In this document: positions 42,160-54,720 of the stretch, in pieces | How positions within the stretch are numbered: position 1 is the first letter of the stretch | Layout: every line of letters starts with the position of its first letter | Source: Limnanthes douglasii subsp. nivea | Lineage: Eukaryota; Streptophyta; Magnoliopsida; Brassicales; Limnanthaceae | Reading direction: 5' to 3' | DNA: 64,000 nucleotides | NCBI GenBank assembly: GCA_036936605.1 | Contig: JAUPFV010000005.1 | Span: forward strand, 52,534,742-52,598,741 | Program-made: the position numbers and the translations under genes | The notes under the pieces: model-generated | What the model was told of the DNA's origin: nothing | The model's input: the letters and a program-made list of their open reading frames with translations, nothing else | Database searches by the model: none

Positions 42160-43269
42160 TAGACGTTTTATGTAAGGGGTAGCTGTATAGTAGTAGAGAA
42201 ATATAGATATTGTTTAGGGATCGAGTTTAAGTTATGTAATAATATCGCTACCAAAATATCTGGTTTATTATTATTATTATGGCTGTTTATAGTATACAAG
42301 TTAAAAGCTCTGTAAAATATACAAACCCTCAGATTTAACGCCACACTGAGTTTTTCCTCAAATCTACTATGTTCAACTTTTATTTGGGTGTAACTATATA
42401 TGTTAAACTGTCAATGCCGAGCATCCCAAAGAATCATATTTAAATTCTTTTTGCGGTGATTCCCTTCTAGCAGCCACCATGGACTCTGGTCCAGTTTATA
42501 TCTCTGCTCTCTTTAACTCAACCGTCTCTATCGCCATTTCTTTTCAAATTCATTTATTTTGGGCTGTGGATTGATCCATCACGCAAAATTTTAATTTGGA
42601 ATTCCAATAAATTAATCCGTGTTATTATGGTCTAATGAAGAGGCTGATCATCTTATCACTTCCGAAGTTGGTCGGATCTTAATCAACAAGGAATGTGAAG
42701 TCATTTGATCATTAGGGTTATTCTTATTTGAAACCACACCATCATCATTTTTTATATGAGATCTCTCATGTCATATATTGACGATATATTTAACTATCCT
42801 TCTAATATGTTCCATTTTCATCCAATTATTTTTTCACTTGAGATTAATCTACGGGTCGGTAATGACCACTTGATCGATTTACTGGTCCACTGGAATCAGT
42901 GGACTATTTATTATCTGCGTTTTCCAATGCACTTGTAGATCACACTCGCTACCTTTTTGATATTCGTGCGCTAAAAAAGTTTTGAACATACTTGGAACTA
43001 GGGTGTGCTACGTATTTATCGATTGAAAGGACACGTAGACAACATAAAGATATTATATTTGCATGTCACTTAGAGATCATCGGTTATTCAATACTTATAT
43101 CGGTTATTTAATATTTATTTAATTATTGTTTTTTTTAAATATAATCGGTTTTGTAGATTATGATATATCGTTGTGGATTTTTTTTCTGATTATGTACGTT
43201 TGATGATACTGGTATAATTAAGACAAAGCATTTCGTTGGTTATTATCAGTGTTTTTAACAATTGTGATA
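42160..43269. other. P450 3' flank and AT-rich spacer
   Basis: The 3' UTR of the P450 probably ends near 42240-42300. The rest has only short ORFs (for example 42756-42938) without recognisable similarity. No element boundary was seen before the gypsy remnant at about 43270. Confidence 0.5.
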
Positions 43270-43336
43270 TTTCAATTTTTTATTTTATTTTTTAGATAAT
43301 GAATAGAGTGTGTTTAAGATAGTCTGCGTGTATTTG
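43270..43336 (-). pseudogene. Gypsy RT stub left of LINE 2
   Basis: On the minus strand it reads on from the RT of the remnant at 49558-51960 (HAD..KHTLFII-like codons) across the LINE insertion, then homology ends. 43318-43336 is the left copy of the LINE's target duplication. Confidence 0.5.
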
Positions 43337-43423
43337 GATGAGCTTCTTAGAGATAAGCTCTCTTCTTGAACAAGAACAGAGATAACCTTCTTTTTTCTTA
43401 GAAATCAAAGTTGAATTGTATCC

Positions 43424-44830
43424 ATGGAGGAGTCTAATTCTGCTGCTCAAACTAACTCATTGACGAGTCATTTTCTCAAGATTGCATCAAATGAGGAATT
43501 TCCTACGCTTAGGAAATCAACTCTGTCTCAGGCGCAAGATTTTGGTAACAATGAAGATATGGAGAAATCTAGATTACTTGGCAACAATTGTAATGTTATT
43601 TCTAATCCTGTGTTTGAGGAGACAAACAAAGAGAAAATCAACCCAAATTTGCATAGTGGCTCCTATGCTGAAATATTAAAGCCAAGAATAACAGAGTTCG
43701 TTCATTCGAACGTTTCAGTTTCTTTCAAGGATGATTTCCCATTTATCAATTTTGATCCGAATGATAAAGATCTGTTAATGAAGATGTCGAAACATACATT
43801 AATTGCTAAGTTTGCTTCGGATAAACCCACAATGGAGATCTTCAAAAAATTCTTGAGCAAGTTCAATTTCACTGGATATTATAGTATTTCTGTTTGGGAT
43901 TATAGGCACATTTTTGTTGAATTTAATGAGGTTGAAGTTTTCAAGAAGCTCTGGTAAAGGAATGCTTGGGTTATGGGCAACAAAACAATGTGATTATTGA
44001 AATGGACTCCAAAATTTGATCCAAACCTTGAGTGTCCTTTTACTCCAATCTGGACTTCTCTTCCAAGTTTACCAGAATTCTTATTCAATAATTCTACTAT
44101 CACTGAAATTGCGAAGGTTATTGGTATTCCTTTGAAGGTTTGGGTGCCTTCTGTTAATAGGGCAAGGAAAAATTGTTGCAGGTTTTGGGTCGAAGTAGAT
44201 ATCTCCAAGCCTCTTGTTCACAAAATGCAGTTAAAGTTTGGTGATACTGACAGTTACTGGATTGATTTAGTTTATGATAGTATTCATTTGTATTGCAGTA
44301 ACTGTGCCCATATTGGTCACTCGAATGATAAATGTAAGAAACTTCTTCCTGGTGAAAAGATTTCAAGAAAGGACCAGATTAATCTTTCTGATTAATCTCT
44401 ATCTGCAACAAGTGTTCCTGATCAAGCTCATTATTCTCAGCTTCCCAACAATGATGTTGACAACAACAATCCACAGGATATGCATAAACTTATTGAACAA
44501 TCGAATCAATCTGCTTCTGTCAATAATAAAGAGTCTGGTCAACACCTTAAATCGACAGTTGTCAATAAAGATATGGAGAATCACTCTCAAGAAGATTATG
44601 AGACTGGCAGCTTAAATCATTTTGTTAGTTTGGAAAAGATTGATAGAGACATTGTTACTTCTACTTTGGATCACAATTCTGACTTTGTTAATGAACATGA
44701 GATGATAGATGTCTTGAAAACTATTGAAAGGAGAAACATGTTTGAGATTCTAAATAAAGAAATACATTGCTCTCCAAGACATGATGGCAGTTTATTTAGT
44801 TCTCCAGTGAAAGATAAGTCAGATAGGTAA
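43424..44830 (+). pseudogene. LINE 2 ORF1
   Basis: One frame with three premature stops (TAA 43955, TGA 43991, TAA 44393). A DUF4283-like region (LMKMSKHTLIAKFASDKPT) is followed by a CCHC knuckle CSNCAHIGHSNDKC (about 44298-44340) and an acidic tail ending at TAG 44828. The role is as for LINE 1 ORF1; it is no longer functional. Confidence 0.87.
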
Positions 44831-44948
44831 ATCTGAAAAGACATGATTTAAAGAAGCCAAAGAAGTTTTCGAAAATATGGAACTCTAAGGGGCCAGTATC
44901 TTCAAAACTCATGAAGCTCAAAAGAGCCAATAAATCCTCTTCAGAATA

Positions 44949-47900
44949 ATGACTATTACTATTCCGAATTGGAATGCAAGGGGTCTTGCTAATAAGAAAA
45001 CTATTCAAAGATTAAAGTCTATGATTGTTTCTTTCAAAGCTAGTTTTGTAGCTATTCAGGAGCCTTTTGTTAAACCTGACAAGATGCAATCTGTTGCTAG
45101 GAAGCTGAAGCTCAGTGGGTTTAGTTGCAATGTTAATAATAGAATCTAGGTGTTTTGGCATCATGATTACAAAGTGGAGGTGGTTTTTGACAATGAGCAG
45201 ATGCTTCATCTTAAAGTTTGTCATCCTTCTTTAAATAAAGTCTTCATGGTTTCTATCATTTATGCTAAGTGCAAAAGAGATCAAAGAACTTTTCTTTGGG
45301 ATTCCATTAGAAACCTTGATAATCCTTCTCAAGAGTGGATTATATTTGGTGACTTTAATATTATCTCTAACATTCATGAGCAACTTTCTTGTTCAACAAT
45401 TAATCAAAGGGGAATGGACGATTTAACAATCTCATTATGGACTGTGGTTTAATGGATGCTGGTTATACTGGGTGTGCCTTTACTTGGTCTAATGGGCACA
45501 AATGGAAGCGGCATGATCGTGTTTTATATAACACTTCCTGGTTGAACTTCTTTGAGTCTACTTCTGTGTCCCACCATGCTAGAAACTGTTCGTATCAATG
45601 CCCTATTACTGTCAAAATTTCTTCAAGTCTTGAAATATCTAAAGCTTCGTTTAAGTTCTTGAACATGTGGGTTACTCACCCTGATTTTCTGAAGATAGTA
45701 AAAGAAAGGTTGTTTGCTAATGTGACTGGTGAAGTGATGAATCCTATTATGGCTTTCTGGCTTAAGCAAAAAAGATTGAAAACTGTGATGAGAGAGTGGA
45801 ATAAAAACACTTTTGGGAACATTTTTGATGCTATTAAGGAGTCTGAAGAAACCATTAAGGCGAGAGAAATTATTTTGCAAAATGAATCTAATGTTGCTAA
45901 TAGAACTTCTCTGGAGGAGGCTAAGCAAACTCATCTTTTACTGTTGGATAGGGAAGATATGTATTGGAAGCAGAAAGCTTATGCAACCTGGTTGAAGGAC
46001 AGTGATAGAAATACAGCTGCATACCATAGTTTTGTGAAGAAAAGATTGAAGAAGAACAGGATTGTCAGGATTAAAGTTGGTGATAACTGGTTAACTACTA
46101 AGGAGGATATTGGGAATTCTTCTATTGAGTATTTTAAAGCTCTGCTTGCTCCTCCTATAAGTGATGAGATGGATCTTGATCTTATGAATGATATCCATAC
46201 TTTGGTTACTGAGGCTGACAACAACAGCATAACTAGGAATCCTGGTGCTGATGAAATATTTGGTATTATTAACTCTTTAAACTCTGTGTCTGCTACAGGG
46301 CCTGATGGTTTCAACGGAGAGTTCTATAAAAAGTGTTGGTCTATAGTTGGTACTGATCTTTGCAATGCTATTCAAGGTTTCTTCAATGGTTACGATCTAC
46401 CTAATGGGGTTAAAGCTACAACGATTTGTTTAATCCCTAAGCTTGACAATCCTAATAAATGGCAAGATTATCGTCCTATCAGTATTACTACTATGCTTTC
46501 AAAGATTATGAGGAAAATTATTAACAACAGACTGTCTAAGATCTTGCCTAAGTTAATCTCTGATGAGCAATGTGGATTCGTTAAGGGGAGAAGCATTCAA
46601 GATACAATTCTAGTAGCTCAGGAGTTATGTTTTGACATCAATGCCAAATGTGAGGGAGGCAATGTCATCATCAAAACTGACATGACCAAAGCTTTTGACA
46701 AGCTCAATCATAAGTTTCTCTTCAACATTCTCCATTTATTTGGTTTTAATACTAATGTAACTGCTCTTATTAGTAACTGTATTAGCAAGGTGTTCTCTTC
46801 GATCCTGGTTAATGGTGAGCTAAAAGGTTTCTTCCCTAACTCTCAAGGCTTGAGACAAGGAGATCCGCTTTTTCCAAGTCTCTTCATACTGGATGAAGAG
46901 TATCTAATCAGAAGCATTAAGCTTATTTCAAATGGTAATCCTAATCTCAGATATAAAACCAGAAGTAACCATGATATATCTTGCTTAGCATTCGCATATG
47001 ATTTCATGGTGTTTAGCAATGGTGACATTAATTCTATGCAAACTATAAAGGATTTCTTGGATCATTATCAACGTGTATCTGGACATGAGATCAACACTAC
47101 TAAATCTAAGATCATTGTTTCAAGCAAGATGGATGAACAACAAACAACTATCATTGAAAATATTCTCAACATTAAGCATATAAATCTACCATTCAAATAC
47201 CTTGGTACTGATAAGGGAATAATTCGCCGGTACTAACGCTAAGGAGTTAATGGTAAATAAAATGAAATTAATATGTATGTAATAGCATTTGTCACTTATT
47301 AGAGGGTAATTTGTAAACAAAGTATTTAAAGAAGGACCAAAAGTGAAATAATACAAGCCCACCAAGGATATTAATGGGTCCACCCTTCTCCACTATAAAA
47401 GGAGACCCATTATTCTTGGTAGGTGGGACATTCTGAATATAATATTCTCTTTCTAATTTCTCTCTCTACTTTCACACTCTAGTCACATCAGGTCCAAGAT
47501 CCAATATTCTTCTTAGTCATTTATTCTCTCATCAGGTACAACCATTGATATCACTACAAGACTTGCCAATTTTGAAGACTTAATATACAAAACAAGGAAT
47601 AGAATCTTGGATTGGGATAAGCTGGATCTTTCATTTGCTGGTCGTCTACTTCTGATTCAAACTATTCTAGCTACTCTTCCCAATTACTTTCTTCAGCATA
47701 CCATTCTGCCTGCTGGTATCATCAACAGATTGGAGATTCTTTTTAATAAATTCCTGTGGGGAAGCAAAGAAAACAAAAAGGTTATTAACTGGGCTAGATG
47801 GGAAAGACTGTGTAAACCTTTTAATGAAGGAGGGCTAAATATTCATAATCTAAATGATGTTCAGCAAGTCTATTCAATGAAGCTTTGGCTTATCTTCGGA

Positions 47901-49400
47901 CAACAAAAGTCTTTCTGGGCCAAATATATGTTATCTATATATTGCATAGATAACATTCATCATATATTAGCTATTTCCCCTTACAAAAAATCAAAAACTT
48001 GGAGTCGTATCATTAATGCTAAAAAGATGTCTAAGGAGTATATCTTTTGGTTGATTGGTCATAGGAATATGAATTTCTGGTATGATAGATGGTGTTCTCA
48101 TAAACCATTCATCAAGATAAATGACAACAACACTAGAAGATTTCTGTGGGACTCCGGTAATGAATATGTGAAAGACTTCTGGATCGATGAAAGATGGGAC
48201 ATTAACAGACTTAAGTGGAGGGTTACTACGACTGAAATTAACAAAATTAAGGAGGTTTGTCTATCTAATAAGACTGACATGTTGCTTTGGTATTTATCTA
48301 AAGATGGTAAGTTCAGCAACAAAGACACGTTGAACTATATCAGATGCAAAGGTAATGTTACAAAACTCTATGTTAAGACCTGGAATGATGTTACTCCTAA
48401 TAAGTGCTCGTTTTTATTATGGAGAGCACTTCATAAATGGATTCCTACTGATGAAGTTATGCAGAACAAAAACTTTCAGCTAGCTTCTAAATGTGTCCAC
48501 TGCAATAATATTGAAACCACTCACCATGCTATTGTGCAATGTCATCAAGCCTGGTCTGTCTGGCTCCACTTCAGTATCATTTTCAGAATTCAGATACATC
48601 CTTACATGACAATAGGGCACATCATTATGAAATGGTACTGGGCTTCCCAAAAGAGCTGTGACATCTTGTCTATCCTCCCTGCAATCATAGCTTGGTCAAT
48701 CTGGTCTGGGCGAAACAAAAAGAAAATCAGCAATGAAAATACAAGCTCAACTACAATTATCAGCCACATTCTCTACATTTTATCTAGTCTCGATTATGCT
48801 AAAGTTTTGAAAACGAATCATTGGGGCAGATTTGTGAAAGAAGCTGCTACTCTTAGTTGCACAAATCAAATGAAAAGCTTCACTAAGCCTCTGTTCCTAA
48901 AATGGAAAAACCCAAAACAAGGCAGATACAAATTAAATATAGACGGAGCTTGTACCTTCAACAACAAAACAGGTGGTGGTGTTCTTCTCAGGGACAGCAA
49001 TGGTAGTATCGTCATGGGCATGGGCAGGTTATATGGTAAAGGAACCCCTCTTATAGCTGAGTGTAGAGCTCTCTTTGATGGTTTAAATTTGTGCAAAAAT
49101 CTCAGAATGGAGAAGGTGGATGTTGATATTGACTCACTGATTCTTTTCAACCTCTTGTTATATGGCAACTCTACTTGGTATTTGGACCCAATTATCAGCT
49201 GTTGTAGAAAGCTTATTAAGCCGGCTATGGTTATCAACCATGTTTTTCGTGAACAAAATTATGGTGCTGATTGGATTGTTAAGGAAACTATGAAGCTTCA
49301 ATCAAGTCTGGATTTCAATGGATTAGATGCTCCTCCTCAATTGAAGGCTATTGCTTTACTGGAAAGCCTGAATTTTGGTTATCTTCATCTTTCAAATTAG
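44949..49400 (+). pseudogene. LINE 2 ORF2 (endonuclease, RT, RNase H), interrupted
   Basis: Endonuclease part with WNARGLANKK, IQEPF and IFGDFN; TAG at 45147 and a one-base loss near 45423 break it. RT: TGPDGFNGEFYKKCW, DMTKAFDKLNH, GLRQGDPLFPSLF, and CLAFAYDFMVF, where the first catalytic Asp of the FADD box is Tyr. At codon boundary LGT (47208) a solo LTR is inserted; the frame resumes at 47540 with TIDITT. A zinc segment (CVHCNNIETTHHAIVQC, about 48492-48542) and a C-terminal RNase H (NIDGAC, IAECRALFDG, DIDSLI, GADWIV) follow, to 49400. Confidence 0.9.
47209..47534 (+). repeat. Solo LTR inserted in LINE 2
   Basis: 326 bp beginning TGATAAGGG and ending CTCTCATCA (terminal TGAT/ATCA), flanked by a perfect 5-bp duplication GGTAC (47204-47208 and 47535-47539). 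A TATA box (TATAAAA, 47394-47400) is followed by a CT-rich stretch, as in an LTR promoter. There is no internal region, so the rest was probably removed by LTR-LTR recombination. It does not resemble the Tat LTRs; the lineage (copia or gypsy) was not determined. Confidence 0.88.
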
Positions 49401-49557
49401 GGTTCTTGTCAATTTGGGGCTGAATTGGAGAAGAAGGGTCTAACGTCTAGTTTTTTAAATTTGTGTAATATTACCTAAAAGGCCTTGTACTTCCCTTTAT
49501 TTTCAATTCAATACAAATTCGATTAAAAAAAGAAGAAGGATAGTCTGCGTGTATTTG

Positions 49558-51960
49558 AATTTGATTGTATCTGAAATAAACATCCACGAAGGATAACATG
49601 TGGTCGTCGGATATTGCATCTATTAGTTGATCAATACGCGGCGGTAGAAGAAATAAATTTTAGAATATGTTTTATTGAGATCGGTGAAATCGATGCATAT
49701 TCGTCAATTTCGTTTTTTCTTCATGAGAACTGGATTGGTCGTCTAAAGAGAGTAATAAGCTTCTCGGATGTGACCGATAGTCATTAACTTGTCAACTTCC
49801 TTCCTTTTTGTCTGAGTTTTTTTTATTGAATAAGATCTTCGCTTTTGCTTGATCGGTTGAAGGTTAGGTTCATGTGACAGCTTGTGACAAATTACTTTAA
49901 TTGGGACCTTTGTTACATTTTTAGTGTTCCAAGCAAAAATATCCAAGTTGTTTTATAGAAGATCTAGAAATTTATTCCCGAAGATTGGTGGGATATTTTT
50001 GCATAAATACATGCTCTTGTTATCTTTCATATGTATTTTCTTGATTTTTTTTGCAGGTTTGATTTTGGGGGTGGGATTCTCGAGGATCATCCATGTCATT
50101 TTAGATAATCGATTCCCCCATTAATTGTTATACCAATGAGTCTTTCTATTTGCGGGCAATATTGTAGCATAATATTCTCTTACAGCTTTCTGGTTTTCAT
50201 GGAAAACTACTATATTTCTGTTAATTGGGTAATTCAAGCACTAATGCCTCATGGATACGATTGTGTGTATCTGGTTTAGCAACGAACGTGATACAAAGAA
50301 ATTATAAACATAGTTGGCTCCGTCGATCACAAATAGACAATACACTTTCTTCTTAAATTCTTGTCTTCCTAAAACCACATTCATTGTTAACTCGCCGACC
50401 AACTCGGTATCGTCGCATTATATATTATGAGTGTTTTTTTGGGAAGGTACAAGTAGATGTATGCCTTTAATCATATCGTAGGTGCTTTTGTATACGACAT
50501 TCATCGAGATTTCATTGTCGATCATAATACAAATTACTTCAGCTCTTGATATCTCTGAATTGATTAGTATCTCATCCCCGTGAGGTCCAGAGGTCATCAT
50601 CTGAAAAAATGAGAATAGAGTACGGTAGGCGATAAAAATATGGTGAATTTTGGTCATAGCGCTGAATCTTGAGGTCATAAATATATTTTTTCTTAAAAAA
50701 AATCGAATTCCATGATAAAAGATCTCGCCCATCGATAAAGCCGAGCATATGTCGATCAAGGTCATGATCTAAGTATTATGGCTCACGCAGGTTGAAAATT
50801 TCATTGTTGGCCAGTGCTTACGGGGCCTTAGCACACTTTTCCTACATGTGGTATGGTTCTCTTATCTCTCGTCTTGCTGGGGAATCTCTTCGCGGTTTGT
50901 TTATCTATCAGCATGCCATTTTTGCCGTTATTCTTTTTATTTATAAACTTTAAAAGTATGACTTCATCTACTAATTGCTGGATTTTGTCTTGCAATGCCC
51001 ATGAATCTTTGGTATAATGTCCTACATCATCGTGAAATCTGTAATACATAGATGTTTCTCTATTCTCCCTAGGTCCAATGATCCTTTAAGGTATGTCGTA
51101 GTCGAATGTGTCATTTGTTTTGAAGTAGATGAAGACCGCATTATCACGCTCATTGTACTAGGTTTTTTAATTGCTTACTTGGTAAGTAATCCTTGATTAG
51201 GGTACCATTACTTTGTATAGTTGGGGCATTTATTTTCTCGGGAGTCATGCTAGTTTTTTAAAGTAACTTAGGCCATAGTTAACTGCTCGTCACATTAGTC
51301 GTAAGCTACCACCGTTCTTAGATCCACTCCTACCATTTCCAATATTTTTTTCATATTTTATGTAATGTTCCACTCGCACAAATAGACCTCCAAAAGTATG
51401 GGTCTTTTCATTATTATGTATTTGGATAACGGTCCTTACAATATTCATTTTTTTTATACTAGGCATGCTAGGTCGTCCATAAAATCTTACAACTAATCTT
51501 TTATTTCCATAAAATTCTTTGGATACTGTAAAAAAAGTCTTGTTACATTTTAATTTGTAATGGATGATTAAATTTCAATCCCTCTATAATGACTTTGGAT
51601 CTAATTTAATGGTTTCAAAAAGCAATGAGAGTTGGTTGAGGATTCTAATATTGTTCGTCGGTATGCCATTAAACCAAGTGCGGGAGGTTACTTTCAAAAT
51701 GAGAATGAAATATTTATATTTGAATCCATAATCCACTCATAGGTACCACAAAAACACATTTTAAAAATTATCCACGTGGTAGTCTGGGTCATTATTTCCG
51801 GTGAACTTGTCATTTTTTTGCTTGTTGAATTATAAGGGGGACGTTGCATGTTCAATATTGGGAGAAAATAAGGAGTATTATGGCATAAATTTGTCATATG
51901 CATCCTAAAAGATGCTATTTGATCTACATGGTGCCTTTTTATTTTTGATTCCTTGTCCAT
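49558..51960 (-). pseudogene. Decayed gypsy element: gag, protease and RT N-terminus
   Basis: Read leftward: gag pieces (about 51960-51690, HHVDQIASF), a knuckle region YRFHDDVGHYTKDSWALQDKI (51049-50985, second Cys changed to Ser), protease relics around ISRAEVICIMIDNEIS (about 50540), and the RT start FAWNTKNVTKVPIKVICHKLS and QKRRSYSIKK...VDKLMTIGHIREA (49946-49743), continuing to the DQLIDA..MLSFVDVYFRYNQ motif at about 49640-49560, where LINE 2 was inserted. There are stops throughout and no LTR in view. Confidence 0.8.
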
Positions 51961-51978
51961 TGACCCGGTTGTTGTATT

Positions 51979-52276
51979 TGATAAGGATATAAACTATGAA
52001 GAAATAAAATGTAATAATTAAAGTCTTGTACGAACAATTATAAAGATATTGCATAGATTCCGGTCTAGTTGCAAAGATAGGTGGTTAAAGTGGAATTAAC
52101 CCAATTTTGTAACAACTTCAGTTATTCTAAGTTTGTTCGCCTATATATAAAAGCAATGGCTGAATTGAATGGCATGAGACTTTCTCTTGTGTGAATCATC
52201 TTCTTTACTTAACTTTATCTCTCTAAAATCAATTTTTCTCTTAATCTCTCTCTAGAATCAAGATTCATCCACACCA
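51979..52276 (+). repeat. Probable 5' LTR of the second gypsy remnant
   Basis: The right end CCACACCA and the primer-binding site AATTGGCGACCACGGTGGGA directly after it are clear. The left end is placed at TGATAAGG by analogy with the TGATGAG start of other Tat LTRs and is uncertain. A TATATATAAAAG promoter-like box lies near 52143. Confidence 0.6.
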
Positions 52277-54276
52277 AATTGGCGACCACGGTGGGATAAA
52301 AATCAAAAGCAATTGACTCTTTTGTTTCATTTTGATTGTTCTTGATCAGTTTTCTGAAACGGTTTTGGATCGATAATGGAACCAAGGCATGAAAGCGATC
52401 CTTTGATTTGAAAGGCGGTTGAGACACTAAAATTTGATCTGCAAGGAGGAGAAGGAAAAGAGGATGAATCAGTTCCAGTTGATAAACTCACTTAGATATT
52501 GAAATGGGAATGAACCGATTATTAGATAAAATCACGGCTCTAAATGAGAAGAATGACCAAAGAGAGCAAGATATTCAATTCGCTAGGCTGGAATCTGAGG
52601 TGAGGCAGGTAGATGATAAAAATGATGTTGACAGCCAGTCTGATCAATCTTGCACATATTTCCAGGTTCAAAGTGAGCAAAAAAAAACACATTTTGAATC
52701 TTGTATAGAGCGTCATACTTCACGAAAGAGAAAAAAGATAAGCAAAGGTATGTTATATCTAGTGAAAATGAGTTGAACATTTATAGATCTGAGTATAAGA
52801 GGTATCGATGGTCTTCGAAAGAAGAGAAAGACCAACCTGGAAAATCACGAAAAGAATACAAAACTAAAAATAAAAATATACTTTGATGTTTGAAGGAAGT
52901 AGATAAGTGTGAATGGAATACGTCGAATCAGTGCACCGAGCTGGATGATCGAAACTTGTATTCAGTCATGGGAATATGAAATGATAATAATTAATATGTA
53001 CAAGAAGTTGACTGAAGAAACTTTCCCGTGGCGGCTGAGATAAGGTCCATCATTCTTCTGAAGCGGTTCGGCATTTCTAAGGTCGAAAAGTTCGATGGGA
53101 TGCAAGACCCTGATGACCACATTAGATAGCTTAAGAATTATATGATGATAGGCTAGTTTGCAGAGATTTCTCTCAAACGTTTAAAGGAACATATTTAAAA
53201 GGAATCCATTTCTAACTTTAGAGATTTTAGCACAACCTTCCAATGATAATTTGCGGGAAGTAAAGAGATGTGGGAAAATGAAGACACAATAATATAGTGC
53301 AAACAAGCGGTGGAAGAAAAGCTGAAGGATTATACTAAACGATTTGTGTTAACAAAAGTTAGTTTGGATATTTGTGAGGAGTTAGTAGCTATGGCAGCAT
53401 TTCAACAAGGTTTGTTACCAGGATATTTAGCGAATGAAACAACGAAACAAAGAGCTTTGACCTTTGGAGCGCTGATGGCTCAAGTGGAAGTTCAAATTAA
53501 AGTGAATGAGTCAACTAGAGTTCGATGAATGATTCGATCCAGTCAAAAGAGTTCATGGCAGGTGCCAAATAATCAGGGACATTCTTCGAACTCAGTCCAA
53601 CCATCACGTCCGAGGAAAAGATATTTGAAGCTTGAAAAGTTAGCCTTGGCTTTAGTCGTGGCTGCTATGAAGATGCGCCCCAATTTTTAAGCTCACACTA
53701 TTGTGGTTCAAACTTCATTTCCATTAAAGAATGTTTTACAACGCCCTAAAATTTCTGGGAAGATGACCAAATGGTCAATGGATTGCTTCTCGAACGACTA
53801 TCAAGGCCCAAGCCTTAGCTGATTTTCTTGTTGAGTTTCATTCAAGTAGATCAGTTGAAAAGACAGATAAGGAGGTCTTACTAAGAGGTTCGATGTGGGT
53901 TGTTTGAATTAATGGAGTATCTAGGATTCTAGGATGCATCGCAGGAGTTCAATTAATTGCTCCATCTGGGCAGGAAATGTTTCAAGCCATTAAATTTGGT
54001 TTTCATGAATCGAATAATGAAGCTGAATATGAAGCTGCATTGGCTGGTTTAAGGCTTGCGAGAATTTGTAGGGAAAATTTAGTTCGTTTATTTGACCATG
54101 TCATTGGAGAACATATCAGCCGAGGAGACAATACAGTTGCTGATTTTTTAGCAACCATTGCTTACACAGAAGAGTGTCATTGGATTTTATTACAGGAAAA
54201 TCCTTCAATTTTAACCCGATCAAAGCATTGTAAATATGCAGAAGAAGTTTTTGTTACACCAGATGTAGTTCGAGGT
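52277..54276 (+). pseudogene. Gypsy remnant: gag and RNase H parts, with RT deleted
   Basis: After the primer-binding site: a gag start (MEPRHESDPLI, 52377), a charged region, FDGMQDPDDHI (about 53090), and a gag core (KLKDYTKRFVLTKVSL, AAFQQGLLPGYLANETTK; 53310-53525). It then jumps directly to RNase H (RYLKLEKLALAL, about 53620) and the second RNase H (SNNEAEYEAALAGLRLA, about 53990-54030). Protease, RT and most of the first RNase H are deleted. The last codons before 54277 continue at 63399. Confidence 0.82.
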
Positions 54277-54648
54277 TGATGAGTTTGGATATTTGAGCTA
54301 CTGTGCCTTGACTATATCCGAAGGATAATTCAGACTAAATTACCACAATAAAAATTTGAACTGGATAAATGTATTAAGTATTGACTAAGCTAGTTGTAAT
54401 TCACATCACACCAAATTACTAATGGGTCCTTAAACTTGACCCGACTTCATGACCTGACCCAATAAGCCCATGGGTCAGTAATTAAGTATAAATACCCCAA
54501 CCACTTTCATTAATGAGGGTAATCAGAATTCATTACTAATAGGAAACTTAATTATCTCTATACTCTTCACACAAAATACCACAAAATACCAAAAACATAT
54601 TTTTAAACACTTTACTAGATTACCCTCAGGCAGAAACAAACCACACCA
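54277..54648 (+). repeat. 5' LTR of the third Tat element
   Basis: 372 bp, TGATGAGTTTGG...CCACACCA, TATA-like AGTATAAATACC at about 54485-54497, followed by primer-binding site AATTGGCGACCATAGTGGGA (54649-54668). Confidence 0.9.
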
Positions 54649-54720
54649 AATTGGCGACCATAGTGGGAGTACAACGGTGCGTGTATTTTAAATTCAAAAC
54701 CAGTAAGCAAAGCTGTTTGG

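Larger units (their letters stand above)
43337..49538 (+). mobile_element. LINE 2: plant L1-type element, itself interrupted
   Basis: About 6.2 kb including a 331-bp insertion. A perfect 19-bp target duplication GATAGTCTGCGTGTATTTG lies at 43318-43336 and 49539-49557. The 3' end is A-rich (TTAAAAAAAGAAGAAG). It is the same general family as LINE 1 (similar ORF layout and a 3' UTR AATTTGGGG motif) but more decayed. It landed in the RT gene of a minus-strand gypsy remnant. Confidence 0.93.

Noticed and set aside
42756..42938. Short ORF downstream of the P450
   Set aside because: 60 codons, no known motif, AT-rich surroundings, no start context. Most likely chance.
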